A stretch of DNA of 64,000 nt from DAOUAT01 sp964551735 (GCA_964551735.1 CAZKEF010000015.1:1-64000); one strand, 5' to 3'; positions 24,352 to 32,791 are shown, counted from the stretch's first letter. Notes: a model not told the origin generated them from the sequence alone. Numbers and translations: made by a program.

Positions 24352-25326
24352 TTAATGTCGTTTCACCGGGATCGGCGTCGCGCCGACGGCCAACGGCATG
24401 TGGAGCAACACGGATACGTCCAGATTGCTCAGAACCGGGACCAGCATGCGCACCAGTTGCCAATCAATCGCGTAGTACGGCCCGTATAGCTGTTCTGCCG
24501 CGCTGATGGTGTTTTCCAGCATGCCCGTGTCCCAGATCAGGACCGGCAGCGGTTCACCGTTCACGAAGATCTGGAGGCCATCACCCTTGCTGCGCAGCTC
24601 CAGGTACTGGATGTTGTTGGCTCGTGCCTGAGCCAGCATAGCCGGATCGAGGGCCAGCGGCGCATTGATGTTGGCGTCTGCCAGGTCGCGCGCCGAGATG
24701 CCCATGATCGATGGCACGCCCTGCTCGTCGTACTTGATTTCAAACTGCACCATAGCCGAGGCCGGGCCGTTGGCTGCCACAGGTTCTGCCATCACCAACT
24801 CATCGGTGGCGAGGGCGATCTCGTCCGCCCCGGCCTTCACCGGGAACTTCACCACAATAGCCAGGCCCAAGCCTTTAACCAACGGAGCCAACTTTTCGAC
24901 CAGGGTGGCAATCTGCTCATTCTGGGGCCCCAGCATTCGCACGAAGCTGCCGGCGGCTTCCAGCGAGCCATCCTGCCATTTCAGGTGGGGCATCAATTTG
25001 CTGTTGACCAGCAAAGCCATGCCGTCGCCCGTCTGGCGCATTTCCAGGTGCTGGATGTTGGAGTTCGTCATCCAGCTGACCACGCGCGGATCAATGCGAT
25101 ACGCGCTCAGGTTGAGAGGGAATCCCAGGGCGCCCGCGAGCTGCTCTACGGGCAAGCCTTCGAAGCCGGGATTTCCGTTTTCGTCGAACGTCAAGACAAT
25201 TCGCGGCAGTGCGACGACGAATCTCTCGCCTGTTTCGGTTTCTGGCACAGCGGCCGGCATGATCGCCGGGCCGCATCCGGCAACCAACAGCCCCAAGATG
25301 GTGAGTGTTACAATGACCTTGCGCAT
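24352..25326 (-). CDS. Lipoprotein with two tandem modules, paralogue 2
   Basis: A 324-aa lipoprotein (lipobox L-L-V-A-G-C, residues about 13-18) of a family I do not recognise. Two related modules of about 130 residues are visible. Each has F-D-E-N-G-N-P or Y-D-E-Q-G-V-P followed by G-(L/I), then N-I-Q-(H/Y)-L-E-(M/L)-R, then G-D-G-(M/L)-x-(L/I)-(L/F)-V-N, then L-P-V-L-I-W-D or L-M-P-H-L-K-W, and ends in a strand before P-(V/L)-(K/A)-x-G-A. Start 25326 is set by AGGAGG. It is 86 bp downstream of a paralogue with the same architecture, so the locus carries four copies of the module. Confidence 0.75.
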   Translation of the reverse strand: MRKVIVTLTILGLLVAGCGPAIMPAAVPETETGERFVVALPRIVLTFDENGNPGFEGLPVEQLAGALGFPLNLSAYRIDPRVVSWMTNSNIQHLEMRQTGDGMALLVNSKLMPHLKWQDGSLEAAGSFVRMLGPQNEQIATLVEKLAPLVKGLGLAIVVKFPVKAGADEIALATDELVMAEPVAANGPASAMVQFEIKYDEQGVPSIMGISARDLADANINAPLALDPAMLAQARANNIQYLELRSKGDGLQIFVNGEPLPVLIWDTGMLENTISAAEQLYGPYYAIDWQLVRMLVPVLSNLDVSVLLHMPLAVGATPIPVKRH

Positions 25327-25412
25327 ACAGGACCTCCTATGGAATTGGGATGGATAATACGACTTTTCAGTCCACACCAAATCCGGCATGGACGGGTTGC
25401 GTACCGTCAGCA

Positions 25413-26375
25413 TCAGTCATGCATTTGGGCTGGGATCGCCTGGACGCCTGGCGCTAACGGGAAGTGGAGCAGGATGCCAATATCTGCACGATCGGCATAG
25501 GGCGCCAGGGCTTGGATCAGCGGCAGCAGCGCCATGTCGGGTGCAAGCTTGCTCAACAGCTCAACGAGGTTTGCCAGCAGTGCGCTGTCCCAAATTAACT
25601 GGGGCAACGCCTCACCGTTGACGTAGATGTACGCGCTTTCCGGTTTGGTCCGGATCTCGACGTGTTGGACATTGCCCTGGCGTAGCTTGTCCAGCGTGTC
25701 TTGCTGAAGGATCTGGATGTTGCCCGCCCCCGGTCCCATCAGATCCGAGGCCTTGATGCCCAGGATGGACGGCTGCCCTTGTTCGTCGAAGCGCACTTCA
25801 AATTTGGTGATCAGGGAGGGCGGGTCGGTGTAAGGAGTCAGGGCCAGTTTGTAAACTGTGCTTTGTTCGGCGAGGGGGATGACTGCTGCGCCAGGCGCCA
25901 CAGGGAAGCGCACGACCACATCGAGCCCCAGCCGTGTGATCGGCTCAGCCAGCGTGCGGATCAAACCGGCGTTTTGCACCTGAAAGATATCAAGCACATC
26001 CATTAGCTTGGCGAGCGATTGTGCATTCCACCCCAGATGGGGCAGCAACTGACCGTTCGCCACCAACACGATCCGGTCGCCGACCGATGCAACTTCAAGG
26101 TGCTGGACGCCTCCCTGCACCATTAAGTCCACCGTTTCCTTCGGCAGGCGCATCGCCGTCGTGTCAATCCCCAGGAAGCCCAGCATGGCCGGGTTGATGC
26201 CGAGGACGCTGGGGTAGCCCTCGGTGTCAACCTCGATGACGATGCGAGGAAGCGCTATTTGGAAAACTTCTCCACCAGGAAGCTCCAGACCGCCCACTGG
26301 TTGCGCAGGCCCTCCCCCGCAGCCAGCTATCAAGATCACGACCAACAGCAATGGAATCCAGAAAGCTCTCTTCAT
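25413..26375 (-). CDS. Lipoprotein with two tandem modules, paralogue 1
   Basis: A 320-aa lipoprotein (lipobox L-I-A-G-C at about residues 15-19). It shares order and motifs with the neighbouring gene: A-L-P-R-I-V-I-E-V-D-T-E-G-Y-P-S-V-L-G-I, then V-Q-H-L-E-V, L-L-P-H-L-G-W, and in the second half F-D-E-Q-G-Q-P-S-I-L-G-I-K, V-Q-H-V-E-I-R, V-N-G-E-A-L-P-Q-L-I-W-D, ending in L-H-F-P-L-A-P-G. The two genes arose by duplication of an already duplicated module. They are exported and anchored to the membrane; binding to an envelope ligand is a guess. A strong promoter precedes this gene. Confidence 0.75.
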   Translation of the reverse strand: MKRAFWIPLLLVVILIAGCGGGPAQPVGGLELPGGEVFQIALPRIVIEVDTEGYPSVLGINPAMLGFLGIDTTAMRLPKETVDLMVQGGVQHLEVASVGDRIVLVANGQLLPHLGWNAQSLAKLMDVLDIFQVQNAGLIRTLAEPITRLGLDVVVRFPVAPGAAVIPLAEQSTVYKLALTPYTDPPSLITKFEVRFDEQGQPSILGIKASDLMGPGAGNIQILQQDTLDKLRQGNVQHVEIRTKPESAYIYVNGEALPQLIWDSALLANLVELLSKLAPDMALLPLIQALAPYADRADIGILLHFPLAPGVQAIPAQMHD

Positions 26376-26439
26376 GGCGCAACGCTCCTTTGTGTGTGCC
26401 CCGCGCGTTCAGTCTCAAACGTTGACCGAACCAAATACG

Positions 26440-26468
26440 ATTATAAAACAACTTGTCATATATTTCAA
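26440..26468 (-). promoter_or_regulatory. Promoter of the lipoprotein pair
   Basis: TTGAAA (26468-26463), 17 bp, TATAAT (26445-26440) on the minus strand, leader about 58 nt. The -35 box abuts the hairpin at 26466-26498. Confidence 0.8.
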
Positions 26469-26498
26469 GCGGGGATCGGCATGGCTGTTCCCCGCTTG
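26466..26498 (-). repeat. Hairpin after the molybdenum hydroxylase operon
   Basis: CAAGCGGGGA (26466-26475) pairs with TCCCCGCTTG (26489-26498) across a 13-nt loop, 5 bp after the stop of the large-subunit gene. No T-run follows, so it may slow or stabilise the transcript end rather than terminate. It overlaps the next promoter's -35 box by 3 nt. Confidence 0.55.
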
Positions 26499-26503
26499 AA
26501 CGC

Positions 26504-28888
26504 CTATTGTTGCTGCAACGCCGCCCACACCTTCTCGCTGGTGATAGGCATGCTATCGATCCGGACCCTGACCGCGTTGTAGACGGCGTTCGCGATGGCC
26601 GGCGCCGTAGGCACCATCGGGTGCTCACCTACGCCGCGCGCGCCGAACGGTCCGTCATCCTGCGGCACCTCCACGATGATGTTTTCGGTCTCCAGCGGCG
26701 CATCCACCGCGGTCGCGATGCGGTAGTCGGTGAAATTGGGGTTCCTCGGCACACCCTGCTGCAGGATGATGCCTTCCAATAGGGCCGTGCTCATGCCCTG
26801 CACCGCGCCCCCTTCCATTTGCGTCCGCACCATCTCCGGGTTGATGGCCCGGCCCACGTCAAAAGCCGAGACGATCTTCAGCACTTGCACCTCGCCGGTC
26901 TCATCGTCCACCTCCACCTCGACCGCTTGACAGCCGGTGGTGAAATGGACTACGGCCCGCGGCCCTTGGCCCGTTTCCGGGTCCAGTGGTGTCACGTACT
27001 CTGGCATGAACTTGCCTTGGCTCACCACCGGCCCGCCGACCCAGGTGCCATCGGGCCGCTGCATGCCGTAGATGACAATGTCCTTCAGCGGTACAGACTC
27101 TTCGGTGCGGTAGCTGATCACTTCGCCGTCAACGATGTCCAGGTCGTTGACGTCCTCGTTCCACGCCTGGGCCACTGTTTGCAGGATCTGGGTGCGGGCG
27201 TTCTCGGCCGCTTGCAGCACCGCGTTGCCCATGCTCCAGGTCAGGCGGCTGGCCACCGTTTGCCATTCGTAGGGGCTGTAGTCGGTGTCTACGGTGTTGA
27301 CGCGCACATCGGCCACCTTGACACCAAGCCCTTCAGCCGCCAACTGCGCCATGGCCGTCAGCGCGCCCTGGCCAATGTCTACGCCGCCGATGCTGACGGT
27401 GGCTGTGCCATCCTCGTTGAGTCGAACAACCGCGCTGGAGCCGGGGTTGGGCGGCATAGCCGGCGCCTTCCACATGGCTGCCAACCCTTTACCACGACGT
27501 TTATGAGACGCAAAGGACGCGCTCGACTCTAACGTTGGCTCACTGGCCGCCGTCCACCCGATGGCCTCGGCCGCTTTGCGGATGCACTGGCTGAGACCGG
27601 TGGGATGCATCTTCATGCCGGTCAGCGTTTCGTCGCCATCTTTCAGGCAGTTGATCAGCCGGACCTGCACCGGATCGAGGCCCAGCTTCTCGGCCATCTG
27701 GTCAATGTGCTGCTCGATGCCCCAGTGGATTTCCGGCATGCCGAAGCCGCGCATCGCGCCGCCGACTGGGTGGTTGGTGTAGACGCACATGCTGTCCACG
27801 TGGATGTTGGGCACAAAGTAGGGGCCGGTGCCGCTGTAGCCGGCTGCGCGGGTGATGTTGGTGCCGTATTCGGTGCTGGCGCCGCCGTCCCAGTAGAAAC
27901 GGTTGTGCACGGCGGTGATGCGCCCCTCTTTGGTCATGCCCATCTTGATGTGCGCGACCAGCCCCTGGCGCACGAAGGTGGTGTAAAACTCCTCTTCGCG
28001 CGTCATGCGCAACTTCACTGGCCGGCCCCTGGCGTGCATGGCCAGGGCTACGGCCGCGCCCTCCATGCTGACCCCAGCTTTGGAGCCGAAGCCGCCGCCC
28101 ACGTGGGGGGTGATCACCCGTAGCTTGCTGTGGCCGATGTGCAGCGCCTTGGCGATCAGGTTGCGCTGGGCGAACGGCGACTGGCTGGAGGACCACAGCG
28201 TGATCTTGCCGTTCACATCCTGCTGCGCGACGCAGACATGGGTCTCCAGCGGCACGTGCTGGATGTGCGGCACGCGATACTTGTGCTCGTAGATCAAGTC
28301 CGCCTTGGCCCAGCCCCTGTCCATATCGCCCTTGCGCACCTTGAACCAGTTGGAGATGTTGGTGCCGGCCTGCGGGAAGATGAACGGCACGCTTTCATAA
28401 TTCGCCAGGTCGGGATGCACCAGCGGCGCCTCCGGGCTGGCTCCGAATTCGGGGTCGAACACGCCCGGCAGCGGCTCGTACACAACTTCGATCAGTTCCA
28501 GCGCCCGCTGGGCGATCTCCGGCGTATCGGCCGCGACCGCAGCCACTGCCTCGCCCACGTAGCGCACGCGGTCCAGCGCGAAGATGCGCCGGTCCTTGAG
28601 GTAGAGGCCGGTGTAGCCGGGGAAGTCCTGCCCGGTCACGACGACGCGCACACCCGGCAGCGCCCTGGCCTTGCTGGCATCAATGGACTTGATGAGGCCG
28701 TGGGGGATGGGGCTGCGCTTGAGCGCGCCGTGCAACAGGTTCGGTCCGAACTGCATGTCGTCCACGTAGGTGGCCGCGCCTGTCACCTTTTCGCGGCCCT
28801 CGATGCGCTGGGGGCTGGCGCCGATCAGGGAGTGCTTGCGGCTGGAAGCTGGAAGCTGGAAGCCGGTTGTTGGTTCCTGCTTCATCAT
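26504..28888 (-). CDS. Molybdenum hydroxylase large subunit (xanthine dehydrogenase/aldehyde oxidase family)
   Basis: The Moco-binding catalytic subunit (794 aa) of a three-subunit hydroxylase, which inserts water-derived oxygen into an aromatic heterocycle or aldehyde. Visible marks: G-A-A-T-Y-V-D-D-M-Q in the N-terminal domain, G-G-G-F-G-S-K for Moco binding, Q-G-A-L-T-A-M-A-Q and, near the C-terminus, G-A-R-G-V-G-E-H-P with the catalytic glutamate. Residues 1-20 (T-G-F-Q-L-P-A-S-S) are encoded by a GCTGGAAGCTGG word repeat and are not part of the fold. Overlaps the small-subunit gene by 4 nt. Substrate unknown: xanthine, nicotinate, CO and aldehydes are all handled by the family. Confidence 0.93.
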   Translation of the reverse strand: MMKQEPTTGFQLPASSRKHSLIGASPQRIEGREKVTGAATYVDDMQFGPNLLHGALKRSPIPHGLIKSIDASKARALPGVRVVVTGQDFPGYTGLYLKDRRIFALDRVRYVGEAVAAVAADTPEIAQRALELIEVVYEPLPGVFDPEFGASPEAPLVHPDLANYESVPFIFPQAGTNISNWFKVRKGDMDRGWAKADLIYEHKYRVPHIQHVPLETHVCVAQQDVNGKITLWSSSQSPFAQRNLIAKALHIGHSKLRVITPHVGGGFGSKAGVSMEGAAVALAMHARGRPVKLRMTREEEFYTTFVRQGLVAHIKMGMTKEGRITAVHNRFYWDGGASTEYGTNITRAAGYSGTGPYFVPNIHVDSMCVYTNHPVGGAMRGFGMPEIHWGIEQHIDQMAEKLGLDPVQVRLINCLKDGDETLTGMKMHPTGLSQCIRKAAEAIGWTAASEPTLESSASFASHKRRGKGLAAMWKAPAMPPNPGSSAVVRLNEDGTATVSIGGVDIGQGALTAMAQLAAEGLGVKVADVRVNTVDTDYSPYEWQTVASRLTWSMGNAVLQAAENARTQILQTVAQAWNEDVNDLDIVDGEVISYRTEESVPLKDIVIYGMQRPDGTWVGGPVVSQGKFMPEYVTPLDPETGQGPRAVVHFTTGCQAVEVEVDDETGEVQVLKIVSAFDVGRAINPEMVRTQMEGGAVQGMSTALLEGIILQQGVPRNPNFTDYRIATAVDAPLETENIIVEVPQDDGPFGARGVGEHPMVPTAPAIANAVYNAVRVRIDSMPITSEKVWAALQQQ

Positions 28889-29379
28889 GCGACCTCCTTC
28901 TCCGCCCGTGCCGCGATCTTGACCGCCTCAATGATGCGGATGTAGCCGGTGCAGCGGCAGAGGTTGCCGACGAGCGCCTCGCGGATCTCCGGTTCGGTGG
29001 GGTGGGGATTGCGATTCAGCAGGGCGCGGGCATTGACCAGGATGCCCGGCGTGCAGAAGCCGCACTGGGTGGCGCCGGTCTCGATGAACGCGTCCTGCAG
29101 CGGGTCGAGCTGGCTGTCATGGGCCAGGCCCTCGATGGTGGTGATCTCGGCGCCGTCGGCCTCGGGGGCCAGCACCATGCACGAGTTGACCGGCTCCGCG
29201 TGATCCGCAGCCGGCCACTTGATCAGCACCGCGCACGCGCCGCACTCGCCGGCCTCGCAGCCGTTTTTGGTGCCGGTGAGGACGAGTTGCTCGCGCAGCA
29301 CCTGGAGCAGGGTGTGATGGGAGGCGACGCTCAGGGTGAAGGGCTCGCCGTTGACGGTGAGGTGGATGGTGTGGTTCAT
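28885..29379 (-). CDS. Molybdenum hydroxylase 2Fe-2S small subunit
   Basis: A 164-aa electron-transfer subunit. The N-terminal plant-ferredoxin-type cluster ligands are C-E-A-G-E-C-G-A-C-A and a later C in N-S-C-M-V-L; the C-terminal helical domain binds the second cluster with T-Q-C-G-F-C-T-P-G and L-C-R-C-T-G-Y. Length and order fit CoxS/XdhC-type small subunits. It is translationally coupled to its neighbours by 4-nt ATGA-type overlaps on both sides, in the order FAD subunit, Fe-S subunit, Moco subunit. Confidence 0.96.
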   Translation of the reverse strand: MNHTIHLTVNGEPFTLSVASHHTLLQVLREQLVLTGTKNGCEAGECGACAVLIKWPAADHAEPVNSCMVLAPEADGAEITTIEGLAHDSQLDPLQDAFIETGATQCGFCTPGILVNARALLNRNPHPTEPEIREALVGNLCRCTGYIRIIEAVKIAARAEKEVA

Positions 29380-30278
29380 GCGGCCCCTCCTGCCAATACT
29401 GTTTCGATGCCGCGGCGGGTCAAGACCTCCACCATGGCCCGGCGATACGCGGCGCTGGCGCGGATGTCGTCAATGGGGCGGGCGGCCGCCGCAGCCAGCG
29501 CAGCCGCGCGGCGCACGCCCGCGGGCGAGCAGTCTTCGGCCAGGGCCGCCTCAGCCTCCGCCGCGCGCAGGGGGGTGGGGCCGACCGCGCCGAGGGCGAT
29601 GGCCCAGTGTTGACCGACGACTGCCGACGGCCGACCGCCTTCCACGGTCGTTGGTCGTCCGTCGTCGGTCGAATGGTATACCGCCACGCTGACCATCGAA
29701 ATATCCCCGATCTTGGTGCGCCCGAGCTTGTTGAAAACGCCACGGCTTTCCGGCGGGGCGGGGGGCAGGTGAATGCCGGTTAAAAACTCGCCGGGCTGCA
29801 GGGCGGTGCGGCCCGGCCCGACGAAGAAATCGGCGATGGGGATGCGCCGCGCGCCGGCCGGGCTGTAAGTCTCAGCGACCGCGTCCAGGCAGTAGAGCGC
29901 CGGAGCGGTGTCGGCCGCAGGGCTGGCGTTGCAGCAGTTGCCGCCGATGGTCGCGCGGTTGCGGAGCTGATACGACGCGACCGAGTTGCACGCTTGGACC
30001 AGCAAGTCATAGCGCGCCTGCACCTGGGGATGCGTTGCCACCTGGTTCATGGCGCAGGCTGCGCCGATCACCAGCCACCCGTCGGCGCTCAGGCGGATCT
30101 CCTGCATACCGGGCAGGCGCTTCAGATCGACCACCTGAGCGGGCTTGACGAACCCGCCCCGCGCCCGGATCAGGAAGTCTGTGCCGCCTTGCAGCGGCCT
30201 GGTCGCGCCGTCTCCGGCCGCCAACAGCGCGCTGGCCGCGGCGTGATCCTTAGGGATGATGTAGTCGAAGGGTTGCAA
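29376..30278 (-). CDS. Molybdenum hydroxylase FAD-binding medium subunit
   Basis: A 300-aa FAD-binding subunit: early G-G-T-D-F-L-I-R and central A-T-I-G-G-N-C-C-N-A-S-P-A-A-D-T of the CoxM/XdhB type. It passes electrons from the Fe-S clusters to the acceptor. Residues about 197-216 (T-D-D-G-R-P-T-T-V-E) are encoded by GTCGTCCGTCG word-repeat DNA inside the C-terminal domain. The start is TTG at 30278 with GGAGG 9 nt upstream. First gene of the three-gene operon. Confidence 0.93.
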   Translation of the reverse strand: MQPFDYIIPKDHAAASALLAAGDGATRPLQGGTDFLIRARGGFVKPAQVVDLKRLPGMQEIRLSADGWLVIGAACAMNQVATHPQVQARYDLLVQACNSVASYQLRNRATIGGNCCNASPAADTAPALYCLDAVAETYSPAGARRIPIADFFVGPGRTALQPGEFLTGIHLPPAPPESRGVFNKLGRTKIGDISMVSVAVYHSTDDGRPTTVEGGRPSAVVGQHWAIALGAVGPTPLRAAEAEAALAEDCSPAGVRRAAALAAAAARPIDDIRASAAYRRAMVEVLTRRGIETVLAGGAA

Positions 30279-30344
30279 CGTCGCTATCCTCCGGATGGTT
30301 TTTGATTATCTTGTTAGGTCTTGCGTCCGCTGAGGCCGGCATGT

Positions 30345-30776
30345 TCACTCAGCGTTGAATTTCGGCACAACCACCCTCAATCCCGGCAGTCGTGCGAAAT
30401 GAGTCCGGTTGAATGTATAGGCTGTCGTTAATCCCTCGGCCAGTAACCAGGCGCCGTTATATGCATCGATGAAGTCCATATTGTTTTCCAGGTATCCGTT
30501 GATGCCTTGCAGAACCAGGTCGGCATCTGCTACCTCCAAACCGGGTGTGTTGAGTATCGCCAGGATCTTCTCCTGCACCGCGGCCCTGGTTAGCCTGTAG
30601 AGCGATTCCAACGTCCAGACGATCTCGGCGATCACCAGGCTGTTTGTCACCAGCGTGATCTTCTGGGTCGCGGCGAGCTGCAGTAACGCTTCCATGGCGT
30701 CGGCTTGCGCTGGCACATCGTTTGTCAGGTAACGCAAGAACAAGTCGGTGTCAGCAAAGACGCGTTCAGGCTTCAC
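30345..30776 (-). CDS. PIN-domain ribonuclease toxin (VapC-like)
   Basis: A 143-aa protein of PIN fold: D in F-A-D-T-D-L-F-L-R-Y-L, E in I-A-E-I-V-W-T-L-E, and D residues in N-M-D-F-I-D-A-Y-N. The fourth acidic position, usually D in a T-F-D motif, is N here (T-F-N-R-T-H-F), which may weaken or alter metal binding. PIN toxins cleave tRNA or rRNA. The GTG start at 30776 lies within the antitoxin's last codons (11-nt overlap), so expression is coupled. The ATG seven codons upstream is less likely. Confidence 0.82.
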   Translation of the reverse strand: MKPERVFADTDLFLRYLTNDVPAQADAMEALLQLAATQKITLVTNSLVIAEIVWTLESLYRLTRAAVQEKILAILNTPGLEVADADLVLQGINGYLENNMDFIDAYNGAWLLAEGLTTAYTFNRTHFARLPGLRVVVPKFNAE

Positions 30777-31017
30777 TGCGCGCCACCTGATGGGCATGCG
30801 CCTCGATCATCTGCTGCCGGATAGCATCGAAATCCTGTTCTCCGCTGACCGGCACGCTGCCGCGCAGATCGCTCAGCGTGCGTTGCAGCGGTTGCAGGAC
30901 GATTTCGTCGCCGCGCCGTGCGAAGATAACGCGATCGCCTTCCTGAAGTCTCAAGTATTGACGTACCGCGCGCGGTAGTGTGATTTGCCCACGACGTCCA
31001 ACAGTGCTCGCGATCAT
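30766..31017 (-). CDS. AbrB/SpoVT-type antitoxin
   Basis: An 83-aa protein with an N-terminal swapped-hairpin beta DNA-binding fold (G-R-R-G-Q-I-T-L-P-R-A-V-R, then L-Q-E-G-D-R-V-I-F) and a C-terminal helical tail that would bind the toxin. GAGGAT is 7 nt upstream of the ATG. A consensus promoter and a 7-bp inverted repeat lie in the leader, fitting autorepression. Confidence 0.85.
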   Translation of the reverse strand: MIASTVGRRGQITLPRAVRQYLRLQEGDRVIFARRGDEIVLQPLQRTLSDLRGSVPVSGEQDFDAIRQQMIEAHAHQVARSEA

Positions 31018-31032
31018 CGGACGATCCTCTTC

Positions 31033-31062
31033 TTGACTGACATCTCACGATTTGCCAGTCAA
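31033..31062. promoter_or_regulatory. Inverted repeat at the toxin-antitoxin transcription start
   Basis: TTGACTG (31033-31039) and CAGTCAA (31056-31062), 16 bp apart, lie between the -10 box and the antitoxin start. Candidate operator for the AbrB-type antitoxin; binding is inferred. Confidence 0.4.
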
Positions 31063-31067
31063 AAAGC

Positions 31068-31096
31068 ATTCTACACGGCGCGCGCGCGTTTGTCAA
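31068..31096 (-). promoter_or_regulatory. Promoter of the AbrB/PIN pair
   Basis: TTGACA (31096-31091), 17 bp, TAGAAT (31073-31068) on the minus strand; leader about 44 nt. Confidence 0.8.
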
Positions 31097-31112
31097 TAGC
31101 TTTTTGGAAGTC

Positions 31113-31155
31113 AGATGTTGGATATTGGAAGAATCTCCTCCAATCTCCAACATCT
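31113..31155. repeat. Long imperfect palindrome after the permease gene
   Basis: AGATGTTGGA/TCCAACATCT (10 bp) and internal ATTGGA/TCCAAT form a hairpin of two helices with single-base bulges. It starts 15 bp after the permease stop. No T-run, so it is listed as a repeat rather than a terminator. Confidence 0.6.
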
Positions 31156-31169
31156 AATCTCTGAACCGT

Positions 31170-32579
31170 CTAGAACTCGATATTGCTCCGTTCCTTCACC
31201 CCGAACTTCGCAGGCGGCAGGACGACGAAGAGCACATTGAGCAAGATCCCCACGATAGCCGCGAACACGATGGCCGGGATGCCTTCCGGGAACAGGAATG
31301 GGATCTTGAACGGGAAAAAGCCGTCGGCCACGCCAGTAGCTGCCTCTTTCAGCCCCAGGTTGCCCCCGATGCCTAGCACCAGGATGGTGGCGCCGATGGC
31401 CAGGTTCTTGGGGTCGAACAGGTTGACCCGCTCGCTCTGGATCAGGGCGATGCCTTGCTTGCCGATGACGCCGAACAGATAGATCGCCAGGCCGCCCGTG
31501 ACCGCCACCGGGATGGTATTCACCACCGCGGCCAGCTTGCCGATGAACCCCAATAGGATCGCGATGCCGCCGGCTGCGAACAGCACCGGCACCGAGTAGT
31601 TGCGGGTGATGGCCATCAGCGAGTTGTTCTCGCCGTAATTGGTGCCCGCACAGCCGCCCAGGAAGCCCACGATCAGGTCATCCGTGCCGTCGGCTACCAG
31701 GTTCAGGCCGATCAGGTTTTTGATGGCCTTGGGCTTGCGGCCCATGTCCTTGGCGAGCTGGTCAATGTAGAGGCTCATCTGGTACAGGTGCGCCGTGGAT
31801 TCCGGGATGGTGGCGATGGCGATTAGCATCACGCTAACGACCACCGACCAGGCGCGCGGATCGGTGAAGGCCGGCAACGTCCAATTGGGCACGCGGAACC
31901 AGGCCGCTGCGTCGATGATGGCTGGTGCATCCTTCAGCAGGCCGAACGGGATCGCGACCAGATAGCCGAGGATGGCGCCCAGGAGGATGGGCAGCATCCC
32001 CAGCAGTCCCCTGCCTTGCAGGTAGACCGAAAACGCGATGGTGAAGATCAGCGTGATGAAAGCGACCGCCCAGTTGGCCGAGGCCATGTTCAGCGCTGCG
32101 CCGGCCAGCGCAATGCCGATAACGATAGCCACCGAGCCGGTGACGATGGGCGGCAACACTTTATCCAGGGCAGCCTTGCCGACCTGCATGATCAACAGGC
32201 CGACCGCGATATTGAGCAGGCCCGTGGCCATGATGCCGACCTGCGCCAGGCGCACCCCATCTGGGCAGTAAAAGGTATTGGGGTCGTTGAAGCATTCGGG
32301 CGCAAACAGGGACATAACCCCAATGACAACGGTGATATAGCTGAAGCTGGAGCCATAGTACATGGGGATGCGGCGCTTGGTGACCAGTAGGGCGATGATG
32401 GTGCCCAGGCCGCTGGCCAGCAGCGTGACGCCGATATCGAACTTGGTGAGGATAGCAACCAGGACGGTTGCCGGGAACATGGTCAGCACCTGCTGGAAGC
32501 CGAGACTCAGCATGGAGCCGATGGGGGGCGTGTCGTCCGGCATATAGCCGAGGACAGCTTGTTTGGGTGGGACGGCCAT
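31170..32579 (-). CDS. NCS2/NAT-family nucleobase permease
   Basis: A 469-aa, about 14-helix transporter for xanthine, uric acid or uracil coupled to protons or sodium. Family marks: G-F-Q-Q-V-L-T-M-F-P-A-T near the N-terminus, the acidic I-P-E-S-T-A-H in the middle, and G-G-C-A-G-T-N-Y-G-E-N (the NAT signature region). An insertion with two cysteines (P-E-C-F-N-D-P-N-T-F-Y-C) sits in an early loop. Start 32579 has AAGGAG 8 nt upstream. The location next to a molybdenum hydroxylase operon supports purine-type transport; the exact substrate is not readable. Confidence 0.93.
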   Translation of the reverse strand: MAVPPKQAVLGYMPDDTPPIGSMLSLGFQQVLTMFPATVLVAILTKFDIGVTLLASGLGTIIALLVTKRRIPMYYGSSFSYITVVIGVMSLFAPECFNDPNTFYCPDGVRLAQVGIMATGLLNIAVGLLIMQVGKAALDKVLPPIVTGSVAIVIGIALAGAALNMASANWAVAFITLIFTIAFSVYLQGRGLLGMLPILLGAILGYLVAIPFGLLKDAPAIIDAAAWFRVPNWTLPAFTDPRAWSVVVSVMLIAIATIPESTAHLYQMSLYIDQLAKDMGRKPKAIKNLIGLNLVADGTDDLIVGFLGGCAGTNYGENNSLMAITRNYSVPVLFAAGGIAILLGFIGKLAAVVNTIPVAVTGGLAIYLFGVIGKQGIALIQSERVNLFDPKNLAIGATILVLGIGGNLGLKEAATGVADGFFPFKIPFLFPEGIPAIVFAAIVGILLNVLFVVLPPAKFGVKERSNIEF

Positions 32580-32725
32580 AGATGGTTCTCCTTGTCTGCA
32601 TGAAATGGATGAAAAAGAAAACACCGGACCGTAGGATGTGGGGAGCACTGGCCCCATGGCTGACTTGGTGCATTTACCTCCCTGGCATAAAACTGGTGAT
32701 CTGTGGTGTGCCGCGTCTGTCTAAT
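32580..32725 (-). promoter_or_regulatory. Long leader of the permease gene, no recognised riboswitch
   Basis: The promoter at 32731-32761 would give a leader of about 145 nt before the permease ATG. I see GC-rich self-complementary pieces (GGGGCC...CTCCCC) but no known purine or xanthine riboswitch core. Confidence 0.3.
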
Positions 32726-32730
32726 GCACA

Positions 32731-32761
32731 ATTATAACACAGAATACCACCTTATGCTCAA
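32731..32761 (-). promoter_or_regulatory. Promoter of the permease gene
   Basis: TATAAT (32736-32731) with TTGAGC (32761-32756) 19 bp upstream on the minus strand. The spacing is wider than the 17 bp usual in this window. Confidence 0.55.
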
Positions 32762-32791
32762 CGCCTGATCAACGATACCTTAACGACCGGC

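Noticed and set aside
26466..26498. A canonical intrinsic terminator after the hydroxylase operon
   Set aside because: The stem is good but no T-run follows on the minus strand.
32580..32725. A known purine or xanthine riboswitch upstream of the permease
   Set aside because: The conserved core motifs of the known classes could not be found by eye.
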